Shown in pieces: positions 7,671 through 16,526 of a stretch of DNA of 42,853 nt. A program made the translations under genes and the position numbers. The notes beneath the pieces were generated by a model. The model made no database searches and was not told the origin of the DNA. It saw only the letters and a list, made by a program, of their open reading frames with translations. The stretch comes from a virus, in the IMG/VR virus record IMGVR_UViG_3300048038_000011, positions 1-42,853 of that record; one strand, 5' to 3'. Position 1 is the first letter of the stretch. Every line of letters starts with the position of its first letter.

Positions 7671-8987
7671 TCAGCTTTGCTTTTTCTCGTTTGCGCTGTT
7701 GTACCGCTCTTGGTCGCGATCCTGAGCTTGGCCGCGCTGCACCAAAATATCGCTGAAGCTACCTGTGCTCTTGAGCCGAGAATTCTCGGCCGAGCACGCC
7801 TGAACGGCGCGCGACTCCAGCGCTAGTGCCTGTTCAAACTCTGCGCCGCCCATCTTGAAGCAAGCCAGACTCTGCGCGAGATCAAGAACTGTGTCCCAAT
7901 TGCTACGGGATACCTGCACATAATCCGCGTCAAGCGTTGGCACCGGCGCATTGGCCAATACCGTCAATCCAATGCCGCTTGCCGTTGGCGCTGCAAGGAA
8001 GTCGATACCGCCAACCACGATGCAAGGCCCAAAGCTGGTGGGCGTTGAGTCCCATTCCGGCATGTAGCGATCCATGGCAACGATCGAGGGCATATCGCAG
8101 GCCGCGCCGTTTACTTTTCCAAGCATCGCCCAGGGCGTCTTTAACAGAAGATTCAGACCGTCCTGATAGCGCCGTAGGCAGTAGGCAGATCGTTGTCGAT
8201 CCGTTGCTTCAGGTTCTTTTCCTAACAAATCTGCAATCGCTCCCCACTCCAGCGCCCAAGCAAAATCATTAGGAATGCCCAGCAATGCCGCCGCAGGGGG
8301 GGTAAAGGCCGCACCTGACTGCAGCACGACTGCTTCATATGTTCCTGGCTGATTTGGAGGAACGTCAACATCCCACGCAAGCGGTGGTTCGGATGAAAGG
8401 CTAAAGGTTTGCGGCGTCCCCGAATTTTGCTGGTAGAGGGGAGCTTCGTAAAACTCCTGAGCCACCGTATCGTCGCGATAAAGTGTGTTGGGCGATCCCG
8501 TCACAGGGATATAGCGCACACGTTCCACGTCGATTACCGTGTCGGGCAGCGTCGTTCGCCGCGTGTTTGGCGTTACTCTGATGTTGGACAGCAAACTTTG
8601 GTTGCAATTTGAAATTTGCAACATCTCGTCGCGGCGTCGTTGCAACGCCTGAGCAAAATCGCTAATGGTAAACTGCGTTGTTCCCGTCCAAGTTCCTCCA
8701 GTAGGCGGCTCCAGCAAGTGATATTCCATCATCGTGAACGAGTCATTGCAAGTAAGCGTGCGCAGCCGCGGAGACGTCGCCAAAAGACCAAGCGAGTTCC
8801 ATAAAGACGAGGAATTGTAAATGAAGTCAGTTTTCCAGGTATACGTCATAGCGTTGAACATGCGCAGAGCCTTTTTAATATAGAGCCCGTTCTCAGCATC
8901 TGCCCAAAACACATTTGCGCTATCAGATAGCCGTAAGGCCAACTGTTGCCGTGCTGTTGCGTAGGTCAGCCAACTGTACGAAGCCAT
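7671..8987 (-). CDS. Structural protein, putative head-tail connector/tail component
   Basis: Encodes 438 residues. The N-terminus (SWLTYATARQQLALRLSDS) and the pattern NGLYIKKALRMFNAMTYTWKTDF resemble neck/adaptor-type proteins that begin with helices and a conserved Trp/Tyr patch. A central beta-rich region follows and the C-terminal tail is charged (QRGQAQDRDQERYNSANEKKQS). The start at 8987 sits 3 nt after the upstream stop, with GGTGATG as ribosome binding site. No specific family was recognised. A virion role is inferred from size and its place between other structural genes. Confidence 0.6.
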   Translation of the reverse strand: MASYSWLTYATARQQLALRLSDSANVFWADAENGLYIKKALRMFNAMTYTWKTDFIYNSSSLWNSLGLLATSPRLRTLTCNDSFTMMEYHLLEPPTGGTWTGTTQFTISDFAQALQRRRDEMLQISNCNQSLLSNIRVTPNTRRTTLPDTVIDVERVRYIPVTGSPNTLYRDDTVAQEFYEAPLYQQNSGTPQTFSLSSEPPLAWDVDVPPNQPGTYEAVVLQSGAAFTPPAAALLGIPNDFAWALEWGAIADLLGKEPEATDRQRSAYCLRRYQDGLNLLLKTPWAMLGKVNGAACDMPSIVAMDRYMPEWDSTPTSFGPCIVVGGIDFLAAPTASGIGLTVLANAPVPTLDADYVQVSRSNWDTVLDLAQSLACFKMGGAEFEQALALESRAVQACSAENSRLKSTGSFSDILVQRGQAQDRDQERYNSANEKKQS

Positions 8988-8990
8988 TCA

Positions 8991-9272
8991 TCACCGTTTA
9001 CTGGTTGCGATCTTGCTCTTTCCCTTTTTGCCTTTGCCTTTTTTCCCTTTTGCTTTGGAGCCACAGCATTCAATGTGCGCCGAAGCAATGCGCAACGCCG
9101 CATCGTGAGTCGGAGCAACAAAAGTCTTGCTCACGTACGAACTTCCCGGCCCGCTTCCTTCGCTGCTCGTGTGAACGATAAACCCGTTCTCCGCACTATC
9201 AATCGACGTTGTCACTCTGCCAGATCCACCGCCCATGCTAGGGGATGCTGATTGTGATTTTTTCTTCGCCAT
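8991..9272 (-). CDS. Small basic protein with Lys-rich tail
   Basis: Encodes 93 residues behind GAGGA. It has a Ser/Gly-rich middle and a strongly basic C-terminus (KAKGKKGKGKKGKSKIATSKR). It is preceded by leader C. Several other units in this module also start with short basic proteins with Lys/Arg tails, which suggests DNA-contacting virion or packaging accessory proteins. That function is inferred from composition. Confidence 0.65.
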   Translation of the reverse strand: MAKKKSQSASPSMGGGSGRVTTSIDSAENGFIVHTSSEGSGPGSSYVSKTFVAPTHDAALRIASAHIECCGSKAKGKKGKGKKGKSKIATSKR

Positions 9273-9296
9273 TTCTTATTCCTCACGCACAAAAGC

Positions 9297-9413
9297 AGCA
9301 ATGGCTCAAAACCATCGCTGGTCTTGAGCCATTGCTTGTTCTCCCTGCGTAGGGGAGGGCATGTTGCTCAGTGATTCTGCATCATTATGTTCGCAATCAT
9401 CTCTTGCTGACAA
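9297..9413 (-). promoter_or_regulatory. Leader C: promoter plus two-hairpin 5' leader
   Basis: The promoter is TTGTCA (9408-9413), 18-bp spacer, CATAAT (9384-9389), overlapping the 3' end of the upstream gene. The 5' motif GAGCAACATGC is at 9359-9369, hairpin 1 (CTCCC/GGGAG) at 9341-9357 and the leader ATG at 9332. This copy shows the long pairing perfectly: AGCAATGGCTCAA with TTGAGCCATTGCT, 13 bp, arms at 9324-9336 and 9297-9309, followed by a CTTTT tract. The leader frame closes here as MAQDQRWF-stop. Confidence 0.75.
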
Positions 9414-9591
9414 CTCTTTTCTTCCGTCCGCGTTTCTTCGCTTTGCCTTTTTGCGGGCCGATTCTGCCTTCCTTCCGCAGATAACTCAAAAGAATAGCTT
9501 TTGCTTGTTTTTTGTTCCGCACGATATTGCCGCTTTTCCCAGAATGCAGCTTGTGTTTACGGAACTTCTCCATGATCTCGCTCGCTGGCAT
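9397..9591 (-). CDS. DUF6496-like small basic protein
   Basis: Encodes 64 residues from the ATG at 9591 behind GGGAGAGG. The core reads MEKFRKHKLHSGKSGNIV, then NKKQAKAILLSYLRKEG, matching the DUF6496 pattern (K/H-G-L-x-S-G, then R-K-Q-A-x-A-I-x-L-S). The C-terminus is KAKKRGRKKRVVSKR. The family is common in phage and host genomes with unknown function; the basic tail suggests nucleic-acid contact. Leader D precedes it in degenerate form. Confidence 0.7.
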   Translation of the reverse strand: MPASEIMEKFRKHKLHSGKSGNIVRNKKQAKAILLSYLRKEGRIGPQKGKAKKRGRKKRVVSKR

Positions 9592-9610
9592 AGCCTCTCC
9601 CCCTATCAAA

Positions 9611-9650
9611 GCTATTGCTGGTTCCCTTACAGGGGGGCATGCTGCTCGGC
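9611..9650 (-). promoter_or_regulatory. Leader D: degenerate copy of the repeated leader
   Basis: The 5' motif is kept as GAGCAGCATGC (9637-9647). Hairpin 1 is CCC-TGTAA-GGG at 9624-9634, and the following segment is reduced to GGAACCAGCAATAGC. The MAQDQ segment and hairpin 2 are lost. No convincing promoter was found in the 95 nt upstream, which hold a second partial motif (GAGCAACGTGGGG, about 9712-9727). Confidence 0.5.
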
Positions 9651-9745
9651 ATCAAGTTATTGCGCGGTTGGTCAGGACTCACACCCGACAGGAGGCATAT
9701 TCCAAGATGGACCCCACGTTGCTCAGAGCACCACCGCGCAAACCG

Positions 9746-10288
9746 TTACAGTTTCGCCTTGTCAAGAACGCCAATATCCGCTGCAATTTCATTCCATTGG
9801 CTCTTATAAGCACCGACCTTCGACTGGAGAAAGTGCGTATCACGCAACGGTACGCGACCGCGATGTGGATTGCCTTGCGCAAGCGCATTTACCTTGACCG
9901 ATACCTTGTTTGTCTTGACGAAGGTAGTCAAAATTGTTTCAATAACGCTTACCAAAAGATCGATAAGGTTGGAATAGGCTGAAGTCACAGGAATGACTGC
10001 CAAGATAGCTTCTAAGGTATCCAAGGCGCTGATTACTGCCGAAACAGCGGTAGATGCATCCCAATTTGCCTCTGTCGCCTTCAGGGCGGCAATGGCATTG
10101 CTAAGCGTGATAAACCAGCTATCAGTTGAGCTTGACAGAGCCAAAATCTTTTCTGCGCTATCCAGGACTGCGTTGAGATAGCTTTTCAACGTAGCCGTAG
10201 AGCATCCTTCCACGGTCAGCAATGAAGCTGGTCCAACTACGGCCACTCCCGCAATTCCCGAAGACTTTAAAAACATTCTGCGGTTCAT
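9746..10288 (-). CDS. Predicted Tat-exported lipoprotein
   Basis: Encodes 180 residues. The N-terminus MNRRMFLKSSGIAGVAVVGP has the twin-arginine pattern RRxFLK and a hydrophobic core, and ends in a lipobox-like TVEGC, so a Tat-dependent lipoprotein with the lipidated Cys near residue 29 is predicted. The mature part is helical with repeated hydrophobic segments (AVSAVISALDTLEAILAVIPVTS). It lies with small membrane-protein genes in a cluster that could serve lysis or superinfection exclusion. Phage-encoded Tat lipoproteins are uncommon. No family was recognised. Confidence 0.7.
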   Translation of the reverse strand: MNRRMFLKSSGIAGVAVVGPASLLTVEGCSTATLKSYLNAVLDSAEKILALSSSTDSWFITLSNAIAALKATEANWDASTAVSAVISALDTLEAILAVIPVTSAYSNLIDLLVSVIETILTTFVKTNKVSVKVNALAQGNPHRGRVPLRDTHFLQSKVGAYKSQWNEIAADIGVLDKAKL

Positions 10289-10304
10289 ACCACTCCTCTG
10301 CTTG

Positions 10305-10553
10305 TTATTGCTTGTTTAAGTTCAAGCTGTTTGCACCGTCCACAGGTGCATTGTCGACGCCAGGAAGGGGAGACTGTTTTAAAAGCGTCAGCACGGGGAT
10401 GATGGCTCCCGCCAAAGCAATCTTCCCAATGTTTTCCCATCCGGCCAACGTAAAATTAAATGCATTGGGATCTACAAAAACAGCGCCCAATGCGCTTGCG
10501 GCCCCGCCAATCGCTGCCGCAACAATAGAGTGAATCCACGATTTCCAGGTCAT
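10305..10553 (-). CDS. Small membrane protein, holin-like
   Basis: Encodes 82 residues from the ATG at 10553 behind GGAGGA. Two hydrophobic segments (SIVAAAIGGAASALGAVFV and IALAGAIIPVLTLL) are separated by a short polar loop with Trp. Size and two-helix topology fit a class II holin or a superinfection-exclusion peptide. The ATG overlaps the TGA of the upstream zinc-ribbon gene. It clusters with another membrane protein and a lipoprotein, but no endolysin is in the window, so the holin role is tentative. Confidence 0.6.
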   Translation of the reverse strand: MTWKSWIHSIVAAAIGGAASALGAVFVDPNAFNFTLAGWENIGKIALAGAIIPVLTLLKQSPLPGVDNAPVDGANSLNLNKQ

Positions 10554-10693
10554 AAATTCCTCCAAAAATTTTTCTTTAACTTAGAGCAACAATACGAGCA
10601 AGGAAATGCCCCAGCGATTGTTTCGATCTTGCCGCGGCCTCCGCAGTGCGGACAACCAAAAAACAAAATGCGTAATTTGCGCCACCAAGGCAT
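10550..10693 (-). CDS. 47-residue DnaJ-type zinc-ribbon protein
   Basis: A short frame from the ATG at 10693 to the TGA at 10550-10552 that overlaps the next ATG. The product starts MPWWRKLRILFFG and contains CPHCGGRGKI, then FPCSYC: two CxxC knuckles 18 residues apart, with the CxxCxGxG pattern of DnaJ-like zinc domains. The upstream GAGGG at 10-nt spacing can serve as ribosome binding site. Translational coupling to the holin-like gene supports it. Function unknown. Confidence 0.6.
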   Translation of the reverse strand: MPWWRKLRILFFGCPHCGGRGKIETIAGAFPCSYCCSKLKKNFWRNL

Positions 10694-10760
10694 TTTGCTT
10701 TTACCCTCATATTGCTTAAGCACATGTTGACGACTTCTGTTTCAGTGGTCAATGCTAAAA

Positions 10761-11138
10761 TTACTTTGAATTCTTGTCTGATTTCTTGTCAGGTTTTTTG
10801 TCGGTTGAAGACGCCTTTTGCGAACTTTTCTGTACGTCTGCAAGCAGCAAAGAAAGCACTCTTTCTTGAGAATTTTGTTCAAGTGCGGCCTTGGGATGAT
10901 CGTGATAATACTCCGCAACTACAACCTTGGCAGCAGGAACAATGATTCCAAGCGCCCAAATAGCGACAGCCAAAAAAGCAGTCCAAACAATGCCAAGAAC
11001 CCATGAGGCACCGTACACAAAACCAATCTTGCGATTTATGCTTGATTGAAACCGCAGAAGGCTGGTCACGCCTTTTTCTACAACTTTTAGGCGATCGCTG
11101 TGGTTGGTAAGCTCTATGGATACTTCTTCGTTTGTCAT
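10761..11138 (-). CDS. Coiled-coil plus transmembrane protein, XhlA-like
   Basis: Encodes 125 residues from the ATG at 11138 behind GAGGAGGGG. An N-terminal amphipathic region (VSIELTNHSDRLKVVEKGVTSLL) precedes one or two membrane spans (FVYGASWVLGIVWTAFLAVAIWALGII). The C-terminus is a charged Lys/Ser/Asp tail. Coiled coil followed by a membrane helix is the plan of XhlA/holin-associated proteins. A lysis or membrane-anchoring role is inferred from topology and neighbours only. Confidence 0.6.
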   Translation of the reverse strand: MTNEEVSIELTNHSDRLKVVEKGVTSLLRFQSSINRKIGFVYGASWVLGIVWTAFLAVAIWALGIIVPAAKVVVAEYYHDHPKAALEQNSQERVLSLLLADVQKSSQKASSTDKKPDKKSDKNSK

Positions 11139-11189
11139 TGCCCCTCCTCTGCTTAAACTTAAATCCCCTTTGTTTTTTTGATTCAAAGA

Positions 11190-13676
11190 CTAATAAGCTA
11201 CGCACGGCCCCCAAGAAATTACGTCGCCTGATACTGTCGTTCCTGACAACGTAAGTGTTGTTTGTGTACTGGCAGTTTGCTGCCATGTTGTCGTATCAGC
11301 CGTAGTTGTCAAATCTGAAGGACGCGGGCAAGCCCATCCGTTTGGAGCTGTATATCCAGCGGTAATCACCACCGTGCATGTTCCAGAAACCCCCGACGTA
11401 AATGTACCGGCAGTATTTCCTCCTGTTTGTGAACCAGAAGAACATCCTGTAAGTGAGGTTATTCCGTTCACTGCGTAGTATGGCGATTGGACTCCATACA
11501 AAGCTCTAAATAAAAAAGGATGTGATGGGGTCGTTGACGGCGCAGTTCCTTGAAAACCTCCAAGATCCGTTGTTCCGTTGTAAAACTCTTGCCCGTATGT
11601 ATTTGATCCAGCGGCGCTATTGGCTGTAAAACGCTGAGAGGCTGTTGCCGAGCTATACCAGTTTCCTCCAGTCATCATTAACCATGCCGCATTTCCTGAC
11701 CCGTAAATATACTGCGCTGACGATCCATTATTCATATGAATATTGCCCGTCGTAATTGCCAGGTCACCGCTAGAAACGGTAGGTGAACTAAACGTAGGAG
11801 AAACAAGTATCGGGAAATAGGCTCCGACGCAATCTGTGCCCATAGTCAATGTTCCGCTGACAGCAAAGGTATCCCCGGCATTACCGTAGACTCCACACAC
11901 AGGAAGATCGGATGGAACGAACAAAAAGCTTCCAGGGCTGTAAGTTCCATTAGTTATGCTATTGTTTGTAAATACTGCGTCTTTCCAGGCTCCGCCGCTA
12001 GAAATATTTATTACAGCATGCCCAGCAGAGACATCGGATATATTGTTCCATCGAACTCCGTTAACCAAAAGATGGCCACCGTTTGTTCCGATTGAATACA
12101 AACCATACGATGAAACATTTTCGACACTTCCACCATTGATTGACACATTATAGGCACCATTAATATAAATACCGAATTGATACGTTTGCGACGTAGCGGA
12201 TGCATCAAATGTATTGTTTGTTAACTCGATATTGGATGCGGAATAAGTTCCGCTTGATGGGTTTCCAACTCCAATCGTCGCGGCACCAAGAGCCCCAAGA
12301 AGAACGTTTCCGTCAAGCTTTACATGATCTGCGATATGCGCAGTTGATGTAGACGTGACATAGTTTCCTCCAATAAATGCAGCGGCACGGCGAGTAGATC
12401 CATAGCACGTGTTGTGGCTCATGGTTACATAAGTAGCATCTGACGTGTTATAGCTGCTTCCGGCCTGGACTTCAATGCAGGCATCAGCAGTGCCATACGA
12501 GAGGTTATCATGATAATCAATATGATTACCACCATCAACCATCCACGAACGCGCCAAACCATTCGAGCAGTAATTGTCATGTACATCTGCATATGATACT
12601 GGCGATGACTGGTATGCGTAGGAAACAATCGAATGACAATCGTCGCCGGGACTATCTACCCAATTACCATATTCAAAAACTTGCGACGATCCGTTGGTAA
12701 TTTGTATGCCATCGGCTACAGTGTATTGCAACCGATTGTTTGAGATATGCACATCTGTTGAGCTATCAACAATGATTCCCATCAAACCGCAGTTTGAATA
12801 GCCCGAACCTGGCGTACATCCAGTGCCTCGCCATCCTGAAATTTTGACTCCATCTACTGTAGCTTGAGTGGCTGCTTGCACAACGACAGCAATCCCCGTG
12901 TACCCAGAAAATGTGGAACGTCCATAAGCATATGTTGACGTGATTGCCACATTGCTTAAGGAAGGCGCTGTGCCAGTAAGTAAGATTTCTTGAACTGGTG
13001 CAGTTGTCACCGTTGGCTCTTGAATAATATGCGTAAGCGGTCCATCGCCACGAACGGCAACAGAATCAATTGTTAGAACCGCATCTTTTACGATATATGT
13101 GCCATCTGCCAAATGCACACTACGACCGAGCGTTTTACCACACGCAAAAGCCGCGTTAAGGATTGCCGCGTCATTGGAGACCCCAAGCCCCGCACCAAGC
13201 CATCGCGCTTCAATAGGACCAGCAGCATTGCCCTGTCCATCTGACATTGCCGAGTATTTTCCAGAGACACATTGGCTATACAATGTCCAAGTCATATAGA
13301 TATTACTCCAAAACGGAGTAACACCAATAACTGTAACTGGAGATGAATATACGTTTGGACTTGTTCCACCGCTAAGTACAATATCATAAGATTGTCCCGT
13401 TGCTGCATAGAACAGCCATGACGCATCTGCATTAGCAGTAAACGGGTTTGTCAATGGCGTGCTTAAACTGTCCGAATAAATTGTTGCCAACGTAGTTGTT
13501 CCCGTAAGATAAACCTTTACAGTGCAATCGGGAATTACCCCTTGCAAATAATTCGTTGATTTTAAGCCAGAAGTATTGGCTTGTGTTGCGCCAAGGTTGC
13601 AGTAACCGGATACTACTCCAGTCTGAGAAAACATCGGCGTAACAATTAAAAACAAAAAAAGCAAAACTTTTTTCAT
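11190..13676 (-). CDS. Beta-helix (pectate-lyase-like) spike protein with signal peptide
   Basis: Encodes 828 residues. It begins MKKVLLFLFLIVTPMFSQTG, a clear Sec signal peptide. Residues about 25-125 form a beta-rich head (GYCNLGATQANTSG). From about residue 155 comes a right-handed parallel beta-helix: SNDAAILNAAFACGKTLGRS, VHLADGTYIVKDAVLTIDSV, then repeated N-rich turns (ISNNRLQYTVADGIQITNGS, VHDNYCSNG, YHDNLSYGTADACIEVQAG). The C-terminal 150 residues form a further beta domain. The helix fits pectate-lyase-type depolymerases of tail spikes. An export signal on a spike is unusual for a virion protein. It starts 3 nt after the preceding stop. Confidence 0.75.
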   Translation of the reverse strand: MKKVLLFLFLIVTPMFSQTGVVSGYCNLGATQANTSGLKSTNYLQGVIPDCTVKVYLTGTTTLATIYSDSLSTPLTNPFTANADASWLFYAATGQSYDIVLSGGTSPNVYSSPVTVIGVTPFWSNIYMTWTLYSQCVSGKYSAMSDGQGNAAGPIEARWLGAGLGVSNDAAILNAAFACGKTLGRSVHLADGTYIVKDAVLTIDSVAVRGDGPLTHIIQEPTVTTAPVQEILLTGTAPSLSNVAITSTYAYGRSTFSGYTGIAVVVQAATQATVDGVKISGWRGTGCTPGSGYSNCGLMGIIVDSSTDVHISNNRLQYTVADGIQITNGSSQVFEYGNWVDSPGDDCHSIVSYAYQSSPVSYADVHDNYCSNGLARSWMVDGGNHIDYHDNLSYGTADACIEVQAGSSYNTSDATYVTMSHNTCYGSTRRAAAFIGGNYVTSTSTAHIADHVKLDGNVLLGALGAATIGVGNPSSGTYSASNIELTNNTFDASATSQTYQFGIYINGAYNVSINGGSVENVSSYGLYSIGTNGGHLLVNGVRWNNISDVSAGHAVINISSGGAWKDAVFTNNSITNGTYSPGSFLFVPSDLPVCGVYGNAGDTFAVSGTLTMGTDCVGAYFPILVSPTFSSPTVSSGDLAITTGNIHMNNGSSAQYIYGSGNAAWLMMTGGNWYSSATASQRFTANSAAGSNTYGQEFYNGTTDLGGFQGTAPSTTPSHPFLFRALYGVQSPYYAVNGITSLTGCSSGSQTGGNTAGTFTSGVSGTCTVVITAGYTAPNGWACPRPSDLTTTADTTTWQQTASTQTTLTLSGTTVSGDVISWGPCVAY

Positions 13677-13679
13677 CGT

Positions 13680-15119
13680 TTACCTCACTCTCTCCAAAAT
13701 GGCATCAACGCGATACACGCCACCTGTATTACTCGTAACAGTTGTGATATATGCGATAGCTACGCCAGAAGGCACATAGCCCATGCTTACAACGCTCCGC
13801 GCAGCACCAGATGTTGTAAGAACAATCGATCCGGTAACTGTTGAAAGTATCCCGTTTGGAGCAACGGTGAATGAGCCTGCAGATCCAGCCGTCGTGCATT
13901 GCCCTGCAATTGATAACCGGTAATATCCAGCCGTCAATGTTGTATAAATTGTTGTCGCTGCAAGGCTATCTGTTTGTCCGGTAAGACTGTACTGAACAAT
14001 TTCCATTGGGCCGCTAAACTGCAAATTCGTTCCAGTGAGCAACGGCATGTAACTGTCTGGAGCAACCCTAGTAAACGAAGAACCTGCGGCTACCCAAGCC
14101 GCCTCAATGTTTGACAAAATGTTTGGGGTAGATGCTCCAACGGCACTGCTTCCAGAAAGATTTATGTTTGCAACGGTGCCGTTATTGGTTGCAATAAATC
14201 CACGAATAACTGCAAGACCGCCATTTGACATATCAACATTCGTGTATGCTCCCGTTGCCAACGATTGCGTATCAATAATTGTCAAAACTGTTGATGCTGT
14301 AGCTCCACTTGCGCTTTTGAATAATGGGGTACCCACTACATTTGTAAAAACGGGGGTGGCTCCTGAATTTAAAGTAATTAAAGTATTTGATAAAATTGAC
14401 ATGTCAAAAAAATGCTCATATCCGCTTGTAAAAATTCCACCGGTAACAGTCAGTGATCCAGCTATGCGCTGCGACTCTGTTGCCGAAGTCGAAGCATAAG
14501 TAAGCGTGCCAGATATAGTTGTATACAGATTATTGATATAAAAAGTGTTATTTATAGTAACATTTCCCGTAATAATATACGTTGCTCCGTTTCCGATAAT
14601 AGTCATCGGATAGGCGGGAAAGGAAATATCTCCTGTGTAAGTATATCCTCCAACAAGTGGGACAACATTAATGACAAATGGCCCCGTAACATTAGCAATT
14701 CCAGCAGAAAGTTGAGCTAACGTTTTGTATGGTAACAGCGCCGTTCCATTTGGCGTATAGCTGTCAGTTCGTGTTCCGTCTAAATAAAAAGACGCCGTTG
14801 ACGTACCTGGATACGCAAACAAAGTGGTACTAGCTGCGGACTGATAAGGCTGCGCTCCTATTGAACCGCCATATAAACTTGCCGCAGTAGTTGCTGGCGC
14901 ACCCGTACCAAACACGGTGTATGTGCCATTATTGCAATAATAGGGAGTCCATGTCGTCGTTAAAGTAAACACAGCACTTCCGCTGCACGATGTTGGAAGC
15001 ATGTTTCCCGACTGAAACGATGTAGCCGTATAATTTCCGACAATAATCTGCCCGTGCACTGCTGTAACCAGTGTCCCCGCCACAAACATCGCCAATAAAA
15101 GCACAATCAGTTTTTTCAT
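13680..15119 (-). CDS. Secreted-type beta-rich spike/fibre protein
   Basis: Encodes 479 residues with an N-terminal signal peptide (MKKLIVLLLAMFVAGTLV, then AVHGQ as cleavage-like site). The mature part has the phage-fibre phrase YLDGTRTDSYTPNGTALLPY followed by beta-helix-like strands (MTIIGNGATYIITGNVTINN) and a C-terminal jelly-roll-like domain (ETIV-type, ending RVDAILERVR). It forms a tandem with the signal-bearing spike downstream. Both could be virion-bound host-range factors or phage-encoded secreted surface proteins; sequence alone does not separate these. Confidence 0.7.
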   Translation of the reverse strand: MKKLIVLLLAMFVAGTLVTAVHGQIIVGNYTATSFQSGNMLPTSCSGSAVFTLTTTWTPYYCNNGTYTVFGTGAPATTAASLYGGSIGAQPYQSAASTTLFAYPGTSTASFYLDGTRTDSYTPNGTALLPYKTLAQLSAGIANVTGPFVINVVPLVGGYTYTGDISFPAYPMTIIGNGATYIITGNVTINNTFYINNLYTTISGTLTYASTSATESQRIAGSLTVTGGIFTSGYEHFFDMSILSNTLITLNSGATPVFTNVVGTPLFKSASGATASTVLTIIDTQSLATGAYTNVDMSNGGLAVIRGFIATNNGTVANINLSGSSAVGASTPNILSNIEAAWVAAGSSFTRVAPDSYMPLLTGTNLQFSGPMEIVQYSLTGQTDSLAATTIYTTLTAGYYRLSIAGQCTTAGSAGSFTVAPNGILSTVTGSIVLTTSGAARSVVSMGYVPSGVAIAYITTVTSNTGGVYRVDAILERVR

Positions 15120-15123
15120 CGTT

Positions 15124-15501
15124 CTACCTTGTCAACAACACAGACGTAGTTACTGCGTTCGTCAGGGCAACGAGCTTAACGCGCACATACTTTGCATAAA
15201 ATGAAGGCAACTCGATCCGAGTCACATACGAAGCATTCAGCCCGACAGTAATTGCGTCGACTGTTACGTAGTGCGAATCCTGATCAATATCTGCGTCTTG
15301 AAGATCAACTTCAAAAGCGCCAGGATTTCCGCTGAAAAAAATCTCCAGCGAAATACCCCACGGATAAAAAGAACGATTGACTCGTTCAATCTGGCACGCA
15401 ATGCTTGCCGTTCCAACGGCAACCGTTTCCTTGTTAAACAAGTATTTCTGTTGGTTGTCGCGAATCAAAGTTGCTTGCGCTGTTCCTGCATAACCTGGCA
15501 T
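15124..15501 (-). CDS. Small beta-rich structural protein
   Basis: Encodes 125 residues from the ATG at 15501, which overlaps the TAA of the upstream adaptor-like gene (TAATG) and has GGAGGT in front. The sequence is beta-rich with RVNRSFYPWGISLEIFFSG and LPSFYAKYVRVKLVAL. This looks like a minor virion protein or head-tail completion protein. No family was recognised; position next to the adaptor and the coupling support a structural role. Confidence 0.6.
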   Translation of the reverse strand: MPGYAGTAQATLIRDNQQKYLFNKETVAVGTASIACQIERVNRSFYPWGISLEIFFSGNPGAFEVDLQDADIDQDSHYVTVDAITVGLNASYVTRIELPSFYAKYVRVKLVALTNAVTTSVLLTR

Positions 15502-16517
15502 TACCAACCTCCCCAGCCGCCCACATTGAGCTGGCCTTCCACGGTCGAGTACGGCTCGCCAAACGCCGATGGGAATCTCTGCATCCGCGTGAAGTACAGA
15601 TCCACAAGACTTTTGTCCATCACACGAATTGTCTTCAAGCGATCACTGTATTCAGCGCGCGCAGCCTGTGTAAGAAATTGCCAGTTTGCGCCGGAACCAC
15701 GTTCCATCTCGTCGCCCTTTTGCGATTCTTTCCACAGGTAGAGCATTTCGTATGCACGTAACTTCACCAGTTCTTCCGTCAACGGAAATGGCAGCGTATC
15801 GGAATTATTGATCAACGGTGGCCAATTGGCTTGGTAGCCAAAGGTATACGGCAATTGCGAAATTGGATGGGGCCACAGTTCATAAAGCATCTGGCCCAAT
15901 GTCGCCGAACCTGGTCGCGTATCTTGTGCGTAAGGAACAACGTAAAGAGGCTCATCAAAATCCGTGCGCTCTGCGTCTTCGTTTGCCAAATCAATCTGCG
16001 TCTTGCTCCACCAATCCAGTTGGTTGTTGTTGGTGGTGTCGCGGATGTTGTACCAACGCTTGAACCCTGCCGGAGCTGGATAGTAGGCTTGGTACGCCAT
16101 GTAGGTTCCATTGGTCTGCTTGGGTTCCATCCATGGACGATCAAGCGTCAGCACCACAGCAGAAGTGTTTGTCGAGTCCAGCGAAATGATGGAGTACAGC
16201 GAGTAATAAGGAACTCGAATTTGATATTGCGTAATCAACGGAGGATTAGTGATGGTGGCCAGCCATGCGGCTGAGGCGATGGCATCACCGGTGATCGTAT
16301 TCGTAAAGGGAGTGACCGTGATTGTTCCAGGACTTAGAAACGTGCGTGTTGGAGCACCCAACAGCGACGGCGTCAACCACCCACCCGTCTGCAGTTGAAA
16401 TGACCACACGTTTTCGTTTTGAATCGCGGCGTATGATTCATTAATCTTGGTTTTCACCAAGCCGAGGTTGCAACCGGGAATCCCGAGCATCTCTTGAATC
16501 ATGTTAAAAAAAGCCAC
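15501..16517 (-). CDS. Adaptor-like virion protein
   Basis: Encodes 338 residues from a GTG at 16517 behind GGAGT. The N-terminal helices (FFNMIQEMLGIPGCNLGLVKTKINESYAAIQNE) precede a beta-rich insert. The C-terminal third is helical with LTEELVKLRAYEMLYLWKES and LKTIRVMDKSLVDLYFTRM. Helices at both ends around a beta domain fit head-to-tail adaptor proteins of short-tailed phages. It lies between the decoration proteins and the spikes. Assignment is by architecture and gene order. Confidence 0.6.
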   Translation of the reverse strand: MAFFNMIQEMLGIPGCNLGLVKTKINESYAAIQNENVWSFQLQTGGWLTPSLLGAPTRTFLSPGTITVTPFTNTITGDAIASAAWLATITNPPLITQYQIRVPYYSLYSIISLDSTNTSAVVLTLDRPWMEPKQTNGTYMAYQAYYPAPAGFKRWYNIRDTTNNNQLDWWSKTQIDLANEDAERTDFDEPLYVVPYAQDTRPGSATLGQMLYELWPHPISQLPYTFGYQANWPPLINNSDTLPFPLTEELVKLRAYEMLYLWKESQKGDEMERGSGANWQFLTQAARAEYSDRLKTIRVMDKSLVDLYFTRMQRFPSAFGEPYSTVEGQLNVGGWGGW

Positions 16518-16526
16518 GTTTCACTC

